From Bacteroidota bacterium (GTDB taxonomy: Bacteria > Bacteroidota > Bacteroidia > Bacteroidales > Prolixibacteraceae), in NCBI GenBank assembly GCA_030691295.1, contig JAUYEQ010000703.1:1-7018 (forward strand): a stretch of 7,018 nucleotides of DNA. The letters run 5' to 3'. The notes under the pieces were generated by a model that had not been told where the DNA came from, did not search any database, and saw only the letters and a list, made by a program, of their open reading frames with translations. The position numbers were made by a program, and so were the translations under genes. Below, piece by piece: positions 1-7,018 of this stretch (positions are counted from its first letter, which is position 1; each line of letters begins with the position of its first letter).

Positions 1-1501
1 CGGGAGTTTTGATGTTTGCGTCAAAATATTCCATCAGAATTATTGCAAATGCCACCATAATAAACCCAAACATTCCGGCAATCAGTATCAGTATTTTCCG
101 TTTCGAAGGTTCAGGTTTGATCGGAAAATACGGTGGATCAATGGGTTTAATGTTCGATGATAACTGAAGATCCTGTTGTTTTAATTTGGCCAGCGAAAGC
201 CCGTGCAGCAACGAAAGGTATTCCTGTTCGGCCACATTTATTTCACGTTCTATTCGTTTCAGAATGGCCCCAAGCGGCGCAAAAGTATCGTATTCCTTCT
301 GGAAATCTTTGATCCGGGTTTCCATTACCAGAATCCGGGCTTTCGATTCTTCAAAAATTACGGTATTACTTAACCAATCAGCAAGTATTTGATCAGAAGT
401 GAGGCCTCCTTTTTCATTTTTGTACATGAAAATGGTTTGAACTGAAGCATTTAATTCATCTGCTATTTTTTTTGCCCGGGATCTGAGATTCTGAAGTTCA
501 GCTGTTTTTGAACCTAAAGTGTCAGCATAAATTTCAAGAAAAGTAATGGAAGAGGTTATCTGCGATAATTCATTTCTTTTGGCGGTAATTTCCTCGTTCT
601 TCAGTATTATTTTCTGTGTGTTTGTTAACTTTTCATCTAAACTTTTAATAATCGATTCGGCGCCTTTAAGAGCCATCAGCTCGGTTTGGTGCCTCAGTTC
701 CAGATCGGTTTTTTGGCCTGAAATTGATTTCGTTTGTTCGTAATAGTTGATGATATTGTTTTCCTGGTTAAACCTCAGTAACATGTCTTCAGCTTCTTTC
801 AGCTTGAGGTTCGATTTGTTGAGTTGTTCTTCGAAATAAGAAACCACCGCATCGGTCTGGTTGACTTTTATTCCTGAATAATTGCGGATAATTATATTGG
901 AAAGGATTTCAATGGTCGATCTGCAAATTCCCGGATCGGTTGATTCGTATGAGATTTTAATCATATCGCTGGAAGAAATCCGGAAGGCCCGAATGTCGGA
1001 AATAGCGTCGACGCTGAAATACGGATGAGTGAGGTTCACCAATTCGTAAACAAAATTGGTGGCATCCGAATTCATCAATTCTTGCAGGTTTTTTACAGTC
1101 TTTTCAAGCGAAGAACGATCGATTCTGGATTTCACCTCTGCAGGTACAATCGACTGCAATTCATTAAACGATTCTTCTGAAATTAAATAATGATCGGCTT
1201 TTGGAAGCATCATGCACTTTGCAAACAGTGTAAGAGATACTTCTTCCAGTGTACTCCGGCTGTTTATAATGTTGATGAGGTTGTCGAATGCATTGTTTAC
1301 ACCAAAATAATCGATGCCTGTACTTTTTTGAGATTCGATAGAATATCCGGAAGCAATGCCAGTGTAGATAGTTGTGCTTGATGCATATTTTTTTGCCTGA
1401 TTTTTTGTCAGTAAAAAAACCAGGCCCGCAAGCAGGATAGGCACTATCAGCAGAGCTATGATGTTTCGCTGAATGATCCGGGTAAATTGTATGAGGTTCA
1501 A
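1..1501 (-). CDS. Wzz/GumC-type polysaccharide co-polymerase (chain-length determinant), C-terminus cut by window edge
   Basis: This inner-membrane protein belongs to the polysaccharide co-polymerase family, which sets chain length and links polymerisation to export of exopolysaccharide or capsule. I translated the frame directly: 500 codons are open with no stop before the left edge. It begins NLIQFTRIIQRN, followed by a first membrane helix at about residues 14-31. A large periplasmic region follows, with a long heptad-rich coiled-coil stretch at about 220-440. The family's proline-rich segment (PPYFPIKPEP, about 456-465) directly precedes a second membrane helix at about 470-490. The text stops just after that helix at FDANIKTP, so a cytoplasmic tail or tyrosine-kinase domain may lie outside. 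The start is TTG at 1499-1501. It is the only usual start codon between the in-frame upstream TAA (1514-1516) and the first membrane helix, and it gives the expected N-terminus. The gene follows the outer-membrane gene by 12 nt. Confidence 0.88.
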   Translation of the reverse strand, partial: MNLIQFTRIIQRNIIALLIVPILLAGLVFLLTKNQAKKYASSTTIYTGIASGYSIESQKSTGIDYFGVNNAFDNLINIINSRSTLEEVSLTLFAKCMMLPKADHYLISEESFNELQSIVPAEVKSRIDRSSLEKTVKNLQELMNSDATNFVYELVNLTHPYFSVDAISDIRAFRISSSDMIKISYESTDPGICRSTIEILSNIIIRNYSGIKVNQTDAVVSYFEEQLNKSNLKLKEAEDMLLRFNQENNIINYYEQTKSISGQKTDLELRHQTELMALKGAESIIKSLDEKLTNTQKIILKNEEITAKRNELSQITSSITFLEIYADTLGSKTAELQNLRSRAKKIADELNASVQTIFMYKNEKGGLTSDQILADWLSNTVIFEESKARILVMETRIKDFQKEYDTFAPLGAILKRIEREINVAEQEYLSLLHGLSLAKLKQQDLQLSSNIKPIDPPYFPIKPEPSKRKILILIAGMFGFIMVAFAIILMEYFDANIKTP

Positions 1502-1513
1502 AATGCTTTGTAT

Positions 1514-2266
1514 TTAGAGGTTAAACTTCACTCCTGTTATTTCCTGCAAAAGCTGAAAGGATGTATTGAATTCTGATTTTGCAGTTTCAAATTCGATCTC
1601 TGACTTTGATTGCATTTCCTTAATTCGTGCAACTTCTCCAATATTGACCTTATTGATTGCGAATTCTTTTTCAATCATATTGAGCTGAAGGTTGTGCGAT
1701 TGGAGATTGTTATTACTGATAAGCAATATTTTATGCCTCAATATTAGATCGTTGTACTGAATAATCACGAGTTTTCGTAATTCCTCAATAAGTCTTTCCT
1801 TTTCATACTTTGTTTGCTCAAGCGTTTGTTCGCCGATTTTCATTTCCTGTTTTCTGCTTAAAATTTCAGAAATGGGCAATTTTAATGAAAGACCGGTTGA
1901 ATAACGGGTTTGTTTATTTGTACTTAAAACACTGTTTGCCAATGGATCTTCGGCATCGGGGTTGAGCAGGATATTACCAAACATACCATATTGAAAAGAT
2001 GATTCGATATGGATGTTTTTTACCCATTCTTTTTTTGAGATTTTTAACCGCAACTCGTTTATGTCAATGTACGACTGCTGCGATTTTAGTATCGGCGAAT
2101 TTTTGCAGGTCGAGTCGATGAGCGCTTCGAGCGTGGGTATTTTTTTTATAAAAAGCTCATGCATAGATAAAGGATCCAGCCCTGAAGTGGATTGCGCAAC
2201 AGAAAGTGCTGCTGTTGCAATTAATAGAAGCAAACTGCTAATTTTAGATAGTATGTTATGTTTCAT
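1514..2266 (-). CDS. Half-length TolC-like outer-membrane efflux/export family protein
   Basis: This is a secreted protein of the outer-membrane factor (OEP/TolC) family. From the ATG at 2264-2266 it opens with a clean type I signal peptide: basic MKHNILSK, a leucine-rich core, then an SVA-QS type cleavage site. The mature part reads like one OEP repeat. It has an N-terminal helix with ALIDSTCKNSP, a beta-hairpin region (IESSFQYG, then YSTGLSLKLPI), and two long amphipathic helices ending ELLQEITG-like (LLQEITGVKFNL). Classical TolC proteins have two such repeats and about 430-490 residues, whereas this one has only about 250. An in-frame ATG at 2287 and a TTG at 2290, right after the upstream stop, would add 7 or 8 residues; I prefer 2266 for the signal peptide, with AGAAAG just upstream. 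It sits between the glycosyl transferase and co-polymerase genes, so a role in polysaccharide export is inferred from context. Confidence 0.8.
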   Translation of the reverse strand: MKHNILSKISSLLLLIATAALSVAQSTSGLDPLSMHELFIKKIPTLEALIDSTCKNSPILKSQQSYIDINELRLKISKKEWVKNIHIESSFQYGMFGNILLNPDAEDPLANSVLSTNKQTRYSTGLSLKLPISEILSRKQEMKIGEQTLEQTKYEKERLIEELRKLVIIQYNDLILRHKILLISNNNLQSHNLQLNMIEKEFAINKVNIGEVARIKEMQSKSEIEFETAKSEFNTSFQLLQEITGVKFNL

Positions 2267-2290
2267 TTTCTTTCTGTTTTCGTACATCAA

Positions 2291-3490
2291 CTATACATTT
2301 TCCTTCTGAAATACCGCCGGAATGGTTCGTAAAATAATCCAGATGTCTTTCCAGAATGAATACTTGCTTCTGGCAATTTCCGAATATTTATTGTCCAATC
2401 CTTTTCGTTCTTCGGTTGACATTTTGCTCGATTTTCCCCTGGCCTCAACCTGCCAAAGGCCGGTAATTCCGGCTGGTCCATGAAACCGTTCTGCCCATTC
2501 ATTGGTCGTTAACATCTCGGCCTCGTAAGCTGGAAGCGGACGGTTTCCAACAATCGACATATCACCTTTAATAACATTTATCAATTGCGGTAACTCATCG
2601 ATGCTTAATTTGCGGATGATACGGCCAACTTTGGTAATGCGCGGATCATTCTCAAATTTCACAAAGGCTGTTTCCTGTTTTTTTAGTTTTTTTCTGATAT
2701 GATCAGCCTCCGAAACGGAACTGTCGTCACCAATCAAAACAGAACTTTTTATTGAATCGTGAACTGGTGATTGTATCGCTGCACCATCAGGTCCAGCCAA
2801 TGGTTCCACTTTATGATATTGATTTAAATGGGCCAGTTCTTTTAGTCTTTTGTCGGCATCGGTGTACATCGACCTCAATTTATAGAAATCAAACACCTTG
2901 TACCCGGAACCTACCCGTTTCGAAGTGTAATATACTTTGCCTTTCGATTCAATCCTGATGGCGATAATAAAAAGAATCAGGATTGGTGAAATTAAAAGCA
3001 GTCCGATGCTTGCCGAAACAATATCGAACATTCGTTTAAAAAATGGTGTTTTGTAGGCTGTAAATGCAGGTGCTTTTGAGAGGGATGGTTTGTCAGTCAG
3101 TTGCTTGATTTTTTTCAGCATCAGTATTCTGCTGATTAAAGTTTCCGCTTTTGCTGGTTTTACATACACATCATCGATCTTTTTCTGAAGTGCTTTTTGT
3201 ATTGTTTCCTGATTTTTTTCATCGTCAAGCAAAATGAACGGAATACTTTTTTCAGGGTCAAATTGCTCTATCCAGAAATCATAAAATCCAAATCCATTGC
3301 TACCGGGAATTTTTCGTTCGCAGATTAACGCATCAGGCAATCCATTTTCGGCAATCCACTTGCTTGCCGAGAATGGATTATCTGCCGAACCAATCTCAAC
3401 ATTGTAATTTTCGAAAATTACAGGCGAAATAAACTCAGGATCAGCACCAATGTGTAGAATTTTTAACTTATTCTGATAGCTGTCATCCAT
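2291..3490 (-). CDS. Pseudo-receiver fused to a monotopic phosphoglycosyl transferase (bacterial sugar transferase)
   Basis: This 399-residue protein likely transfers a sugar phosphate from a nucleotide sugar to undecaprenyl phosphate, the first step of repeat-unit synthesis at the inner membrane. Residues about 8-130 have the CheY-like fold pattern (KLKILHIG start, LPDALICERKIP, VYVKP), but the active site is degenerate. E58 stands where the phospho-acceptor Asp belongs, the paired acidic residues after strand 1 are largely lost, D89 is near the usual Thr/Ser, and only K111 is kept. From about 150 the sugar-transferase domain begins: FFKRMFDIVSAS, a re-entrant helix with the SP break (168-169), FYKLRSM (202-208), and the catalytic Asp-Glu dyad D298-E299 in SIDELPQL. 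KGDMSIVGNRPLP and GPAGITGLWQV follow. About 65 residues are inserted between KLRSM and DPRIT. It lacks the N-terminal multi-helix region of WcaJ-type enzymes. The ATG at 3490 lies 11 nt after the preceding receiver gene. Confidence 0.93.
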   Translation of the reverse strand: MDDSYQNKLKILHIGADPEFISPVIFENYNVEIGSADNPFSASKWIAENGLPDALICERKIPGSNGFGFYDFWIEQFDPEKSIPFILLDDEKNQETIQKALQKKIDDVYVKPAKAETLISRILMLKKIKQLTDKPSLSKAPAFTAYKTPFFKRMFDIVSASIGLLLISPILILFIIAIRIESKGKVYYTSKRVGSGYKVFDFYKLRSMYTDADKRLKELAHLNQYHKVEPLAGPDGAAIQSPVHDSIKSSVLIGDDSSVSEADHIRKKLKKQETAFVKFENDPRITKVGRIIRKLSIDELPQLINVIKGDMSIVGNRPLPAYEAEMLTTNEWAERFHGPAGITGLWQVEARGKSSKMSTEERKGLDNKYSEIARSKYSFWKDIWIILRTIPAVFQKENV

Positions 3491-3501
3491 TGTGAGTGGT
3501 T

Positions 3502-3867
3502 TTATCGAAGTAAAATTTTATCGATACGAAGTAATAATTCTTCAGGATTAAACGGTTTTGCAATAAAATCTTCAGCGCCAAGTTTTAAACATTCTACCCT
3601 GTCGGAGCTGCTGTCTTTGCTACTTAGTACGATAATCGGAATATCTTTAAAATAACCGCTTTCTTTTAGTCGCTTTATGAGTTCAGTGCCATCCATATTG
3701 GGCATCTGTAAATCAGTAATTACCAAATCGGGTATATTTCCCTCCTGAAGCCAGGTCAATGCTTCAAGGCCATCTGCTTTTGTTTCAACTTTGTACTGAT
3801 GGCTTAAAAACTGAACCAGTAAGTTGCTAATGGATGATTTATCATCGACTACAAGTATTTTTTTCAT
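3502..3867 (-). CDS. Single-domain CheY-like response regulator
   Basis: This 121-residue cytoplasmic protein is a receiver domain and nothing else. The phosphorylation site is complete: acidic pair D8-D9 (ILVVDD), acceptor D52 in DLVITDLQMP, switch Ser at about 82 (IIVLSS), and invariant K104 before Pro in FIAKPF. There is no DNA-binding, enzymatic or other output domain, so it must act by protein-protein contact or as a phosphate shuttle. It lies between a receiver-histidine kinase and a sugar transferase carrying a receiver-like domain, 11 nt from the latter. Its most likely partners are therefore encoded next door, though this is inferred from position only. The ATG at 3865-3867 gives the canonical MKKILVVDD start. 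It is preceded by the only sizeable spacer in the cluster (58 nt, AT-rich, no Shine-Dalgarno). Confidence 0.95.
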   Translation of the reverse strand: MKKILVVDDKSSISNLLVQFLSHQYKVETKADGLEALTWLQEGNIPDLVITDLQMPNMDGTELIKRLKESGYFKDIPIIVLSSKDSSSDRVECLKLGAEDFIAKPFNPEELLLRIDKILLR

Positions 3868-3925
3868 CCCAATTAAAAATTATTGATAAGTTATTGTTTC
3901 TGGCTAAAATTATAAAAAAAAGTTA
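3868..3925 (-). other. AT-rich intergenic spacer, possible weak internal promoter
   Basis: This is the only gap longer than about 25 nt in the window. Read on the minus strand, it contains a T-run followed by TATAATTTTAG, which resembles the Bacteroidota -7 element TAnnTTTG with one mismatch. I could not see a good -33 TTTG box at the right distance. Short inverted repeats occur (ATAA-C-TTAT), but no GC-rich stem with a trailing T-run, so it does not look like an intrinsic terminator. It may simply be a linker, or may give the downstream receiver and polysaccharide genes some separate transcription. Confidence 0.25.
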
Positions 3926-5062
3926 TTATTCCTGTTTGAGTCGTATTGGAAGTTCAATTGTAAACGAGCTGCCTTTTCCGACTTCACTTTCAACCAACAA
4001 ACTTCCGTTGTTCTTTTTTACGAAATTATGACACAAAAGAAGTCCAATTCCACTTCCGGTTTCATTGTTTGTACCATAAGTTGTCAGGTGCTGCTTGTCA
4101 TCAAATAACTTCGCCATATTTTCAACTGATATGCCAACACCATTGTCAGAAACAATAATTCTGGTAAAATCATCGGTTTTGTTGGTTGATACACTGATTG
4201 TTCCTTCTTTTGGAGTGAATTTTATTGCATTCGATATTAAGTTTCTCAATACTGTTTTTAACATGTTCAAATCCGCAAAAACGATGGTTTCTTTATCTGC
4301 AAGGCACTCAAAATGAATATCTTTCTGTTGAATACTACCTTTGTGCAATAAAAAGATGCTATTTACCAAATCGGTTAAATTGATATCTTCAGGCAGAACG
4401 GTCAGATTTCCGCTTTGAGCTTTTGCCCAGGCCAGAAGGTTTTCTAACAGTCCGAAAACCTCATCGGTTGTTTGGGACAGCATATCAACGGTTTCACGAA
4501 AATCTTCGATTTTATAATGTTTGCCCAAATCGCCTTTCATAAAGTCCAACGTCATTTTGATGCTCCCGATGGGCGATCGCAAATCATGCCCGATTACTGA
4601 AAACAGTTTATCTTTTATGGAATTCAGTTCCATTAAATGATCGGTTGTTTTCTGCAATTCATCGCGGGTAAATTTCAATTCCAGATGTGTTTTGATCCGA
4701 CTTGTTAATTCTTCCTTGTTAAATGGTTTGGTAATATAATCAACCCCACCGGTTACAAACCCTTTTACGATGTTAACTTTCTCGCTTAATGCGGTTAAAA
4801 AAATTACAGGAATATTATCATTTTCAGGTTTCGATTTGATAATCTGACAAGTCTCAAAACCATCCATTCCCGGCATCATAACATCCAGAAGTATTAAATC
4901 CGGACGAACTCTCTCAACCAGATCAATTGCACTGCTGCCACTTGTTGCGATAATTATTTTGTATTTCAAACCACTCAAAATGAGTGCAATAATTTGCACA
5001 TTTTTGGGATTGTCATCTACAACAAGCACAGTTGGAATAATATGTGGAACCTCTTCTTTCAT
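3926..5062 (-). CDS. Soluble hybrid protein: N-terminal receiver + histidine kinase
   Basis: This 378-residue signalling protein has an inverted hybrid order. A complete receiver comes first, with acidic pair D16-D17, acceptor D60 in [11 protein letters not shown]90 and K112. A short coiled linker (about 125-150) leads to a HisKA domain with the phospho-accepting H159 in [10 protein letters not shown]. The HATPase domain follows, with N278 in the N box ([11 protein letters not shown]), the G1 box DNGVG at 306-310, and the G2 box GSGIG at 336-340. The ATP site looks intact. There is no membrane helix, signal peptide, PAS or other sensor domain. Its input is therefore probably phosphorylation of its own receiver by another kinase, or partner binding; this is inference. 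The ATG at 5060-5062 overlaps the stop of the decarboxylase gene (ATGA), which suggests coupled translation. The adjacent CheY-like gene is its likeliest phosphotransfer target. Confidence 0.95.
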   Translation of the reverse strand: MKEEVPHIIPTVLVVDDNPKNVQIIALILSGLKYKIIIATSGSSAIDLVERVRPDLILLDVMMPGMDGFETCQIIKSKPENDNIPVIFLTALSEKVNIVKGFVTGGVDYITKPFNKEELTSRIKTHLELKFTRDELQKTTDHLMELNSIKDKLFSVIGHDLRSPIGSIKMTLDFMKGDLGKHYKIEDFRETVDMLSQTTDEVFGLLENLLAWAKAQSGNLTVLPEDINLTDLVNSIFLLHKGSIQQKDIHFECLADKETIVFADLNMLKTVLRNLISNAIKFTPKEGTISVSTNKTDDFTRIIVSDNGVGISVENMAKLFDDKQHLTTYGTNNETGSGIGLLLCHNFVKKNNGSLLVESEVGKGSSFTIELPIRLKQE

Positions 5063-6000
5063 ATCGACAATAGCTGATCAAAATATTCAATTGTTTTTAC
5101 CAAACCTTCGCGTAATTCAACCTTTGGTTCCCAGCCGTCAAGTTTCTCTTTTGCCAGCGAAATGTCGGGTTGGCGTTGGGTTGGATCATCGGCTGGCAAG
5201 GGGAGATAAACTATTTTTGATTTGGAACCGGTCAATTCTATAATGTTTTGTGCCAGTTCCAACATGGTAAATTCTCCGGGGTTACCAATGTTTACCGGTC
5301 CCGTGAATTCATCTCCGGTAGCCATCATCCGCACCATTCCTTCCACCAGATCAGAAACATACTGAAAACTGCGGGTTTGTTTTCCATCGCCGAAAATAGT
5401 AATGTCCTGATTTTTCAGAGCCTGAACAATAAAATTTGAAACAACCCGGCCATCATCAGGTTCCATTTTTGGGCCATAGGTATTGAATATCCGTATGATT
5501 TTAATCCTGACATTGTTTTGGGTATGGTAATTTACAAACAACGACTCGGCGCATCGTTTGCCTTCATCGTAACAGGAGCGGATTCCAATCGGGTTTACAT
5601 GTCCCCAGTAATCTTCGGTTTGCGGATGTACTATCGGATCGCCGTACACCTCGCTGGTGGATGCCTGCAATATTTTTGCCCTGATTCGTTTGGCAAGTCC
5701 CAGCATATTTATTGCCCCCATTACCGACGTTTTGATCGTTTTGATCGGGTTGTACTGATAATGAACCGGTGATGCCGGACATGCCAGATTGTATATTTCA
5801 TCAACTTCGACATAGTATGGCATTGTAACATCGTGGCGGATCAGTTCAAAATAGGGATTGTCGAGCAAATGGACGATTTTTTGCTTTTTGCCTGTAAAGT
5901 AGTTGTCCATACAAACCACCTCGTTACCATCGTTCAACAGTCTTTCGCACAGGTGCGATCCCACAAATCCGGCTCCTCCGGTTACAAGTATTCGTTTCAT
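5059..6000 (-). CDS. uxs: UDP-glucuronate decarboxylase (UDP-xylose synthase)
   Basis: This 313-residue extended short-chain dehydrogenase/reductase oxidises UDP-glucuronate at C4, decarboxylates it and reduces the product to UDP-xylose, using tightly bound NAD. The N-terminal Rossmann motif is [10 protein letters not shown] (residues 7-16), with the NAD-ribose-binding Asp in MDNYFTG. The catalytic region shows [10 protein letters not shown] (113-122, T115 as the Ser/Thr position and E117), then SCYDEGKR with Y144 and K148. Family-typical stretches include [39 protein letters not shown] and a C-terminal DPTQRQPDI motif. These separate it from 4-epimerases and 4,6-dehydratases. Length is normal for bacterial enzymes without a membrane anchor. 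It lies 11 nt after the UDP-glucose dehydrogenase gene, which makes its substrate, so the pair forms a two-step route to UDP-xylose in the cytoplasm. The ATG at 5998-6000 gives the standard [11 protein letters not shown] start. Confidence 0.96.
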   Translation of the reverse strand: MKRILVTGGAGFVGSHLCERLLNDGNEVVCMDNYFTGKKQKIVHLLDNPYFELIRHDVTMPYYVEVDEIYNLACPASPVHYQYNPIKTIKTSVMGAINMLGLAKRIRAKILQASTSEVYGDPIVHPQTEDYWGHVNPIGIRSCYDEGKRCAESLFVNYHTQNNVRIKIIRIFNTYGPKMEPDDGRVVSNFIVQALKNQDITIFGDGKQTRSFQYVSDLVEGMVRMMATGDEFTGPVNIGNPGEFTMLELAQNIIELTGSKSKIVYLPLPADDPTQRQPDISLAKEKLDGWEPKVELREGLVKTIEYFDQLLSI

Positions 6001-6011
6001 CTTCGTTGTTT

Positions 6012-7018
6012 TTAAATTAGAACTGTTTTCCGGCCAATGCTGTAATAATTAAAATTCAATTCCTGCATTTCTTCAGGTTCATAAATGTTGCGTCCGTCAA
6101 AAATGGTTTTGGTCTTCAGCAATTTTCCAATTACCCTGAAGTTTGGCATTCTGAATTCAGGCCATTCAGTAACAACAATCAAAGCATCAGCATCAATACA
6201 TGCATCATACTCGTCCTTGGCATAAATGATTGTATCTCCAAGTATCCGATGGGCTTCTTCCTGAGCAACCGGATCGAAAGCCACAATCGTTGCGCCTTCT
6301 TTCAGCAATTTATCAATGATTACAAGGGAAGGGGCTTCGCGCATATCGTCGGTTTTTGGTTTAAACGACAGACCCCACATCGCGAATTTTAATCCCTTCA
6401 GATCGTCGCCGAAATGCGATTTTATTTTTTTGACCAACACTTCCTTCTGCCGGTAATTAACCGCTTCAACAGCTTTCAGTATATCGAGTGAATGGCCGTA
6501 TTCGTCGGCGGTGCGAACCAATGCCTGAACATCTTTTGGAAAGCACGAGCCGCCATATCCGGTTCCGGGGTAAATAAATTTGTTGCCGATACGTGCATCG
6601 GAGCCAATGCCTTTGCGCACCATGCCGACATCGGCGCCAACCAATTCGCACAGGTTGGCAATGTCGTTCATGAAACTGATTTTTGTTGCCAGCATTGAGT
6701 TTGCTGCATATTTGGTCATTTCCGAAGAGAAAATATCCATGAACAGAATGGGATGGCCGTTCAGAAGAAAGGCTTTGTACAATTTACGCATGGTTTTTTC
6801 AGCTTCCGGCGATTCAATGCCAACCACAATCCTGTCGGGTTTCAGGAAATCGTCCACAGCGCTTCCTTCTTTCAAAAATTCAGGATTTGAAGCGACATCA
6901 AATGGCACATCTGCATTCCGTATTTTTAATTCATCCAGAATGGCGGCCTTCACTTTTAGCGAAGTGCCGACCGGAACAGTACTTTTGGTAACAACCACCA
7001 TATAATGATCGATGTGAC
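6012..7018 (-). CDS. ugd: UDP-glucose 6-dehydrogenase, N-terminal part beyond window edge
   Basis: This enzyme oxidises UDP-glucose to UDP-glucuronate with two NAD+, supplying the decarboxylase encoded next. The frame stays open to the right edge. The codons before the internal Met at 7001 read HIDHY and lead into [12 protein letters not shown], a mid-domain motif of the family. The true start and the first NAD-binding GxGxxG therefore lie outside, and the Met at 7001 is not the start. Visible motifs include [12 protein letters not shown], the central-domain [14 protein letters not shown], and the catalytic-cysteine motif [12 protein letters not shown] (Cys codon at 6543-6545). [16 protein letters not shown] and the C-terminal IVVTEWPEF and FDGRN motifs follow. 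The C-terminus is complete, ending at the TAA at 6012-6014. About 335 of roughly 440 residues are present. No defect is seen in the visible part. Confidence 0.96.
   Translation of the reverse strand, partial: HIDHYMVVVTKSTVPVGTSLKVKAAILDELKIRNADVPFDVASNPEFLKEGSAVDDFLKPDRIVVGIESPEAEKTMRKLYKAFLLNGHPILFMDIFSSEMTKYAANSMLATKISFMNDIANLCELVGADVGMVRKGIGSDARIGNKFIYPGTGYGGSCFPKDVQALVRTADEYGHSLDILKAVEAVNYRQKEVLVKKIKSHFGDDLKGLKFAMWGLSFKPKTDDMREAPSLVIIDKLLKEGATIVAFDPVAQEEAHRILGDTIIYAKDEYDACIDADALIVVTEWPEFRMPNFRVIGKLLKTKTIFDGRNIYEPEEMQELNFNYYSIGRKTVLI

Noticed and set aside
2013..2309. A plus-strand open frame with hydrophobic stretches opposite the outer-membrane gene
   Set aside because: It is antisense to the signal peptide and OEP region of the real gene. 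The hydrophobic look comes from the complement of A-rich codons.
2287..2502. A minus-strand open frame in another frame inside the 3' end of the sugar transferase gene
   Set aside because: It lies wholly within conserved transferase sequence and has low-complexity, arginine-rich translation typical of an out-of-frame read.
2291..3490. A WcaJ-type polytopic initiating transferase
   Set aside because: There is no N-terminal block of four membrane helices. The N-terminal region is a soluble receiver-like domain, and only the re-entrant helix at about 156-180 is hydrophobic.
3868..3925. A possible intrinsic terminator between the kinase and the CheY-like gene
   Set aside because: The repeats there are short and AT-only. 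No stable stem followed by a T-run is seen on the minus strand.
6999..7001. The ATG at 7001 as the start of the UDP-glucose dehydrogenase gene
   Set aside because: The frame continues upstream to the window edge, and the family has a whole NAD-binding N-terminal region before this point. The gene is cut by the window, not truncated.
6580..7005. A 141-codon plus-strand open frame opposite the UDP-glucose dehydrogenase gene
   Set aside because: It is fully antisense to a strongly conserved gene, and its translation has no recognisable motifs. It is a shadow of codon bias on the other strand.

Overview
The window is one uninterrupted block of minus-strand genes, tightly packed and apparently one transcription unit or part of one. 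It encodes the start of an exopolysaccharide or capsule assembly pathway with a phosphorelay-type signalling module inserted in the middle. The base composition is moderately AT-rich, recognisable Shine-Dalgarno sequences are scarce, and the proteins look like Bacteroidota: a receiver-fused sugar transferase with a long internal insertion, and a chain-length determinant starting NLIQF. I suspect a marine or environmental Bacteroidales/Marinilabiliales (Prolixibacteraceae-like) organism. That placement is an impression from protein style, not a computed result.

In transcription order (right to left on the given strand) the genes are as follows. First is UDP-glucose 6-dehydrogenase, whose N-terminus lies beyond the right edge. 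Next is UDP-glucuronate decarboxylase (UDP-xylose synthase). A soluble receiver-histidine kinase overlaps its end by 4 nt. After a 58-nt AT-rich spacer comes a stand-alone CheY-like receiver. Then come a monotopic phosphoglycosyl transferase carrying an N-terminal degenerate receiver, a half-length TolC-like outer-membrane protein with a signal peptide, and a Wzz/GumC-type polysaccharide co-polymerase. The last starts at a TTG codon and runs off the left edge. Apart from the 58-nt spacer, no gap between genes exceeds about 25 nt.

The genes fit one story. Ugd and Uxs make UDP-glucuronate and then UDP-xylose as sugar donors. The phosphoglycosyl transferase loads the first sugar phosphate onto the lipid carrier. 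The co-polymerase sets chain length and couples export, and the outer-membrane protein may supply or assist the export channel. The signalling genes have no DNA-binding output domain. The transferase has a receiver-like domain whose phospho-acceptor Asp is replaced by Glu (E58). The most interesting hypothesis is that the kinase and the CheY-like protein control polysaccharide initiation post-translationally at the transferase, rather than through transcription. This is inference from gene order and domain content.

I found no RNA genes, insertion sequences, CRISPR arrays or convincing terminators. No gene-free stretch exceeds 300 bases.
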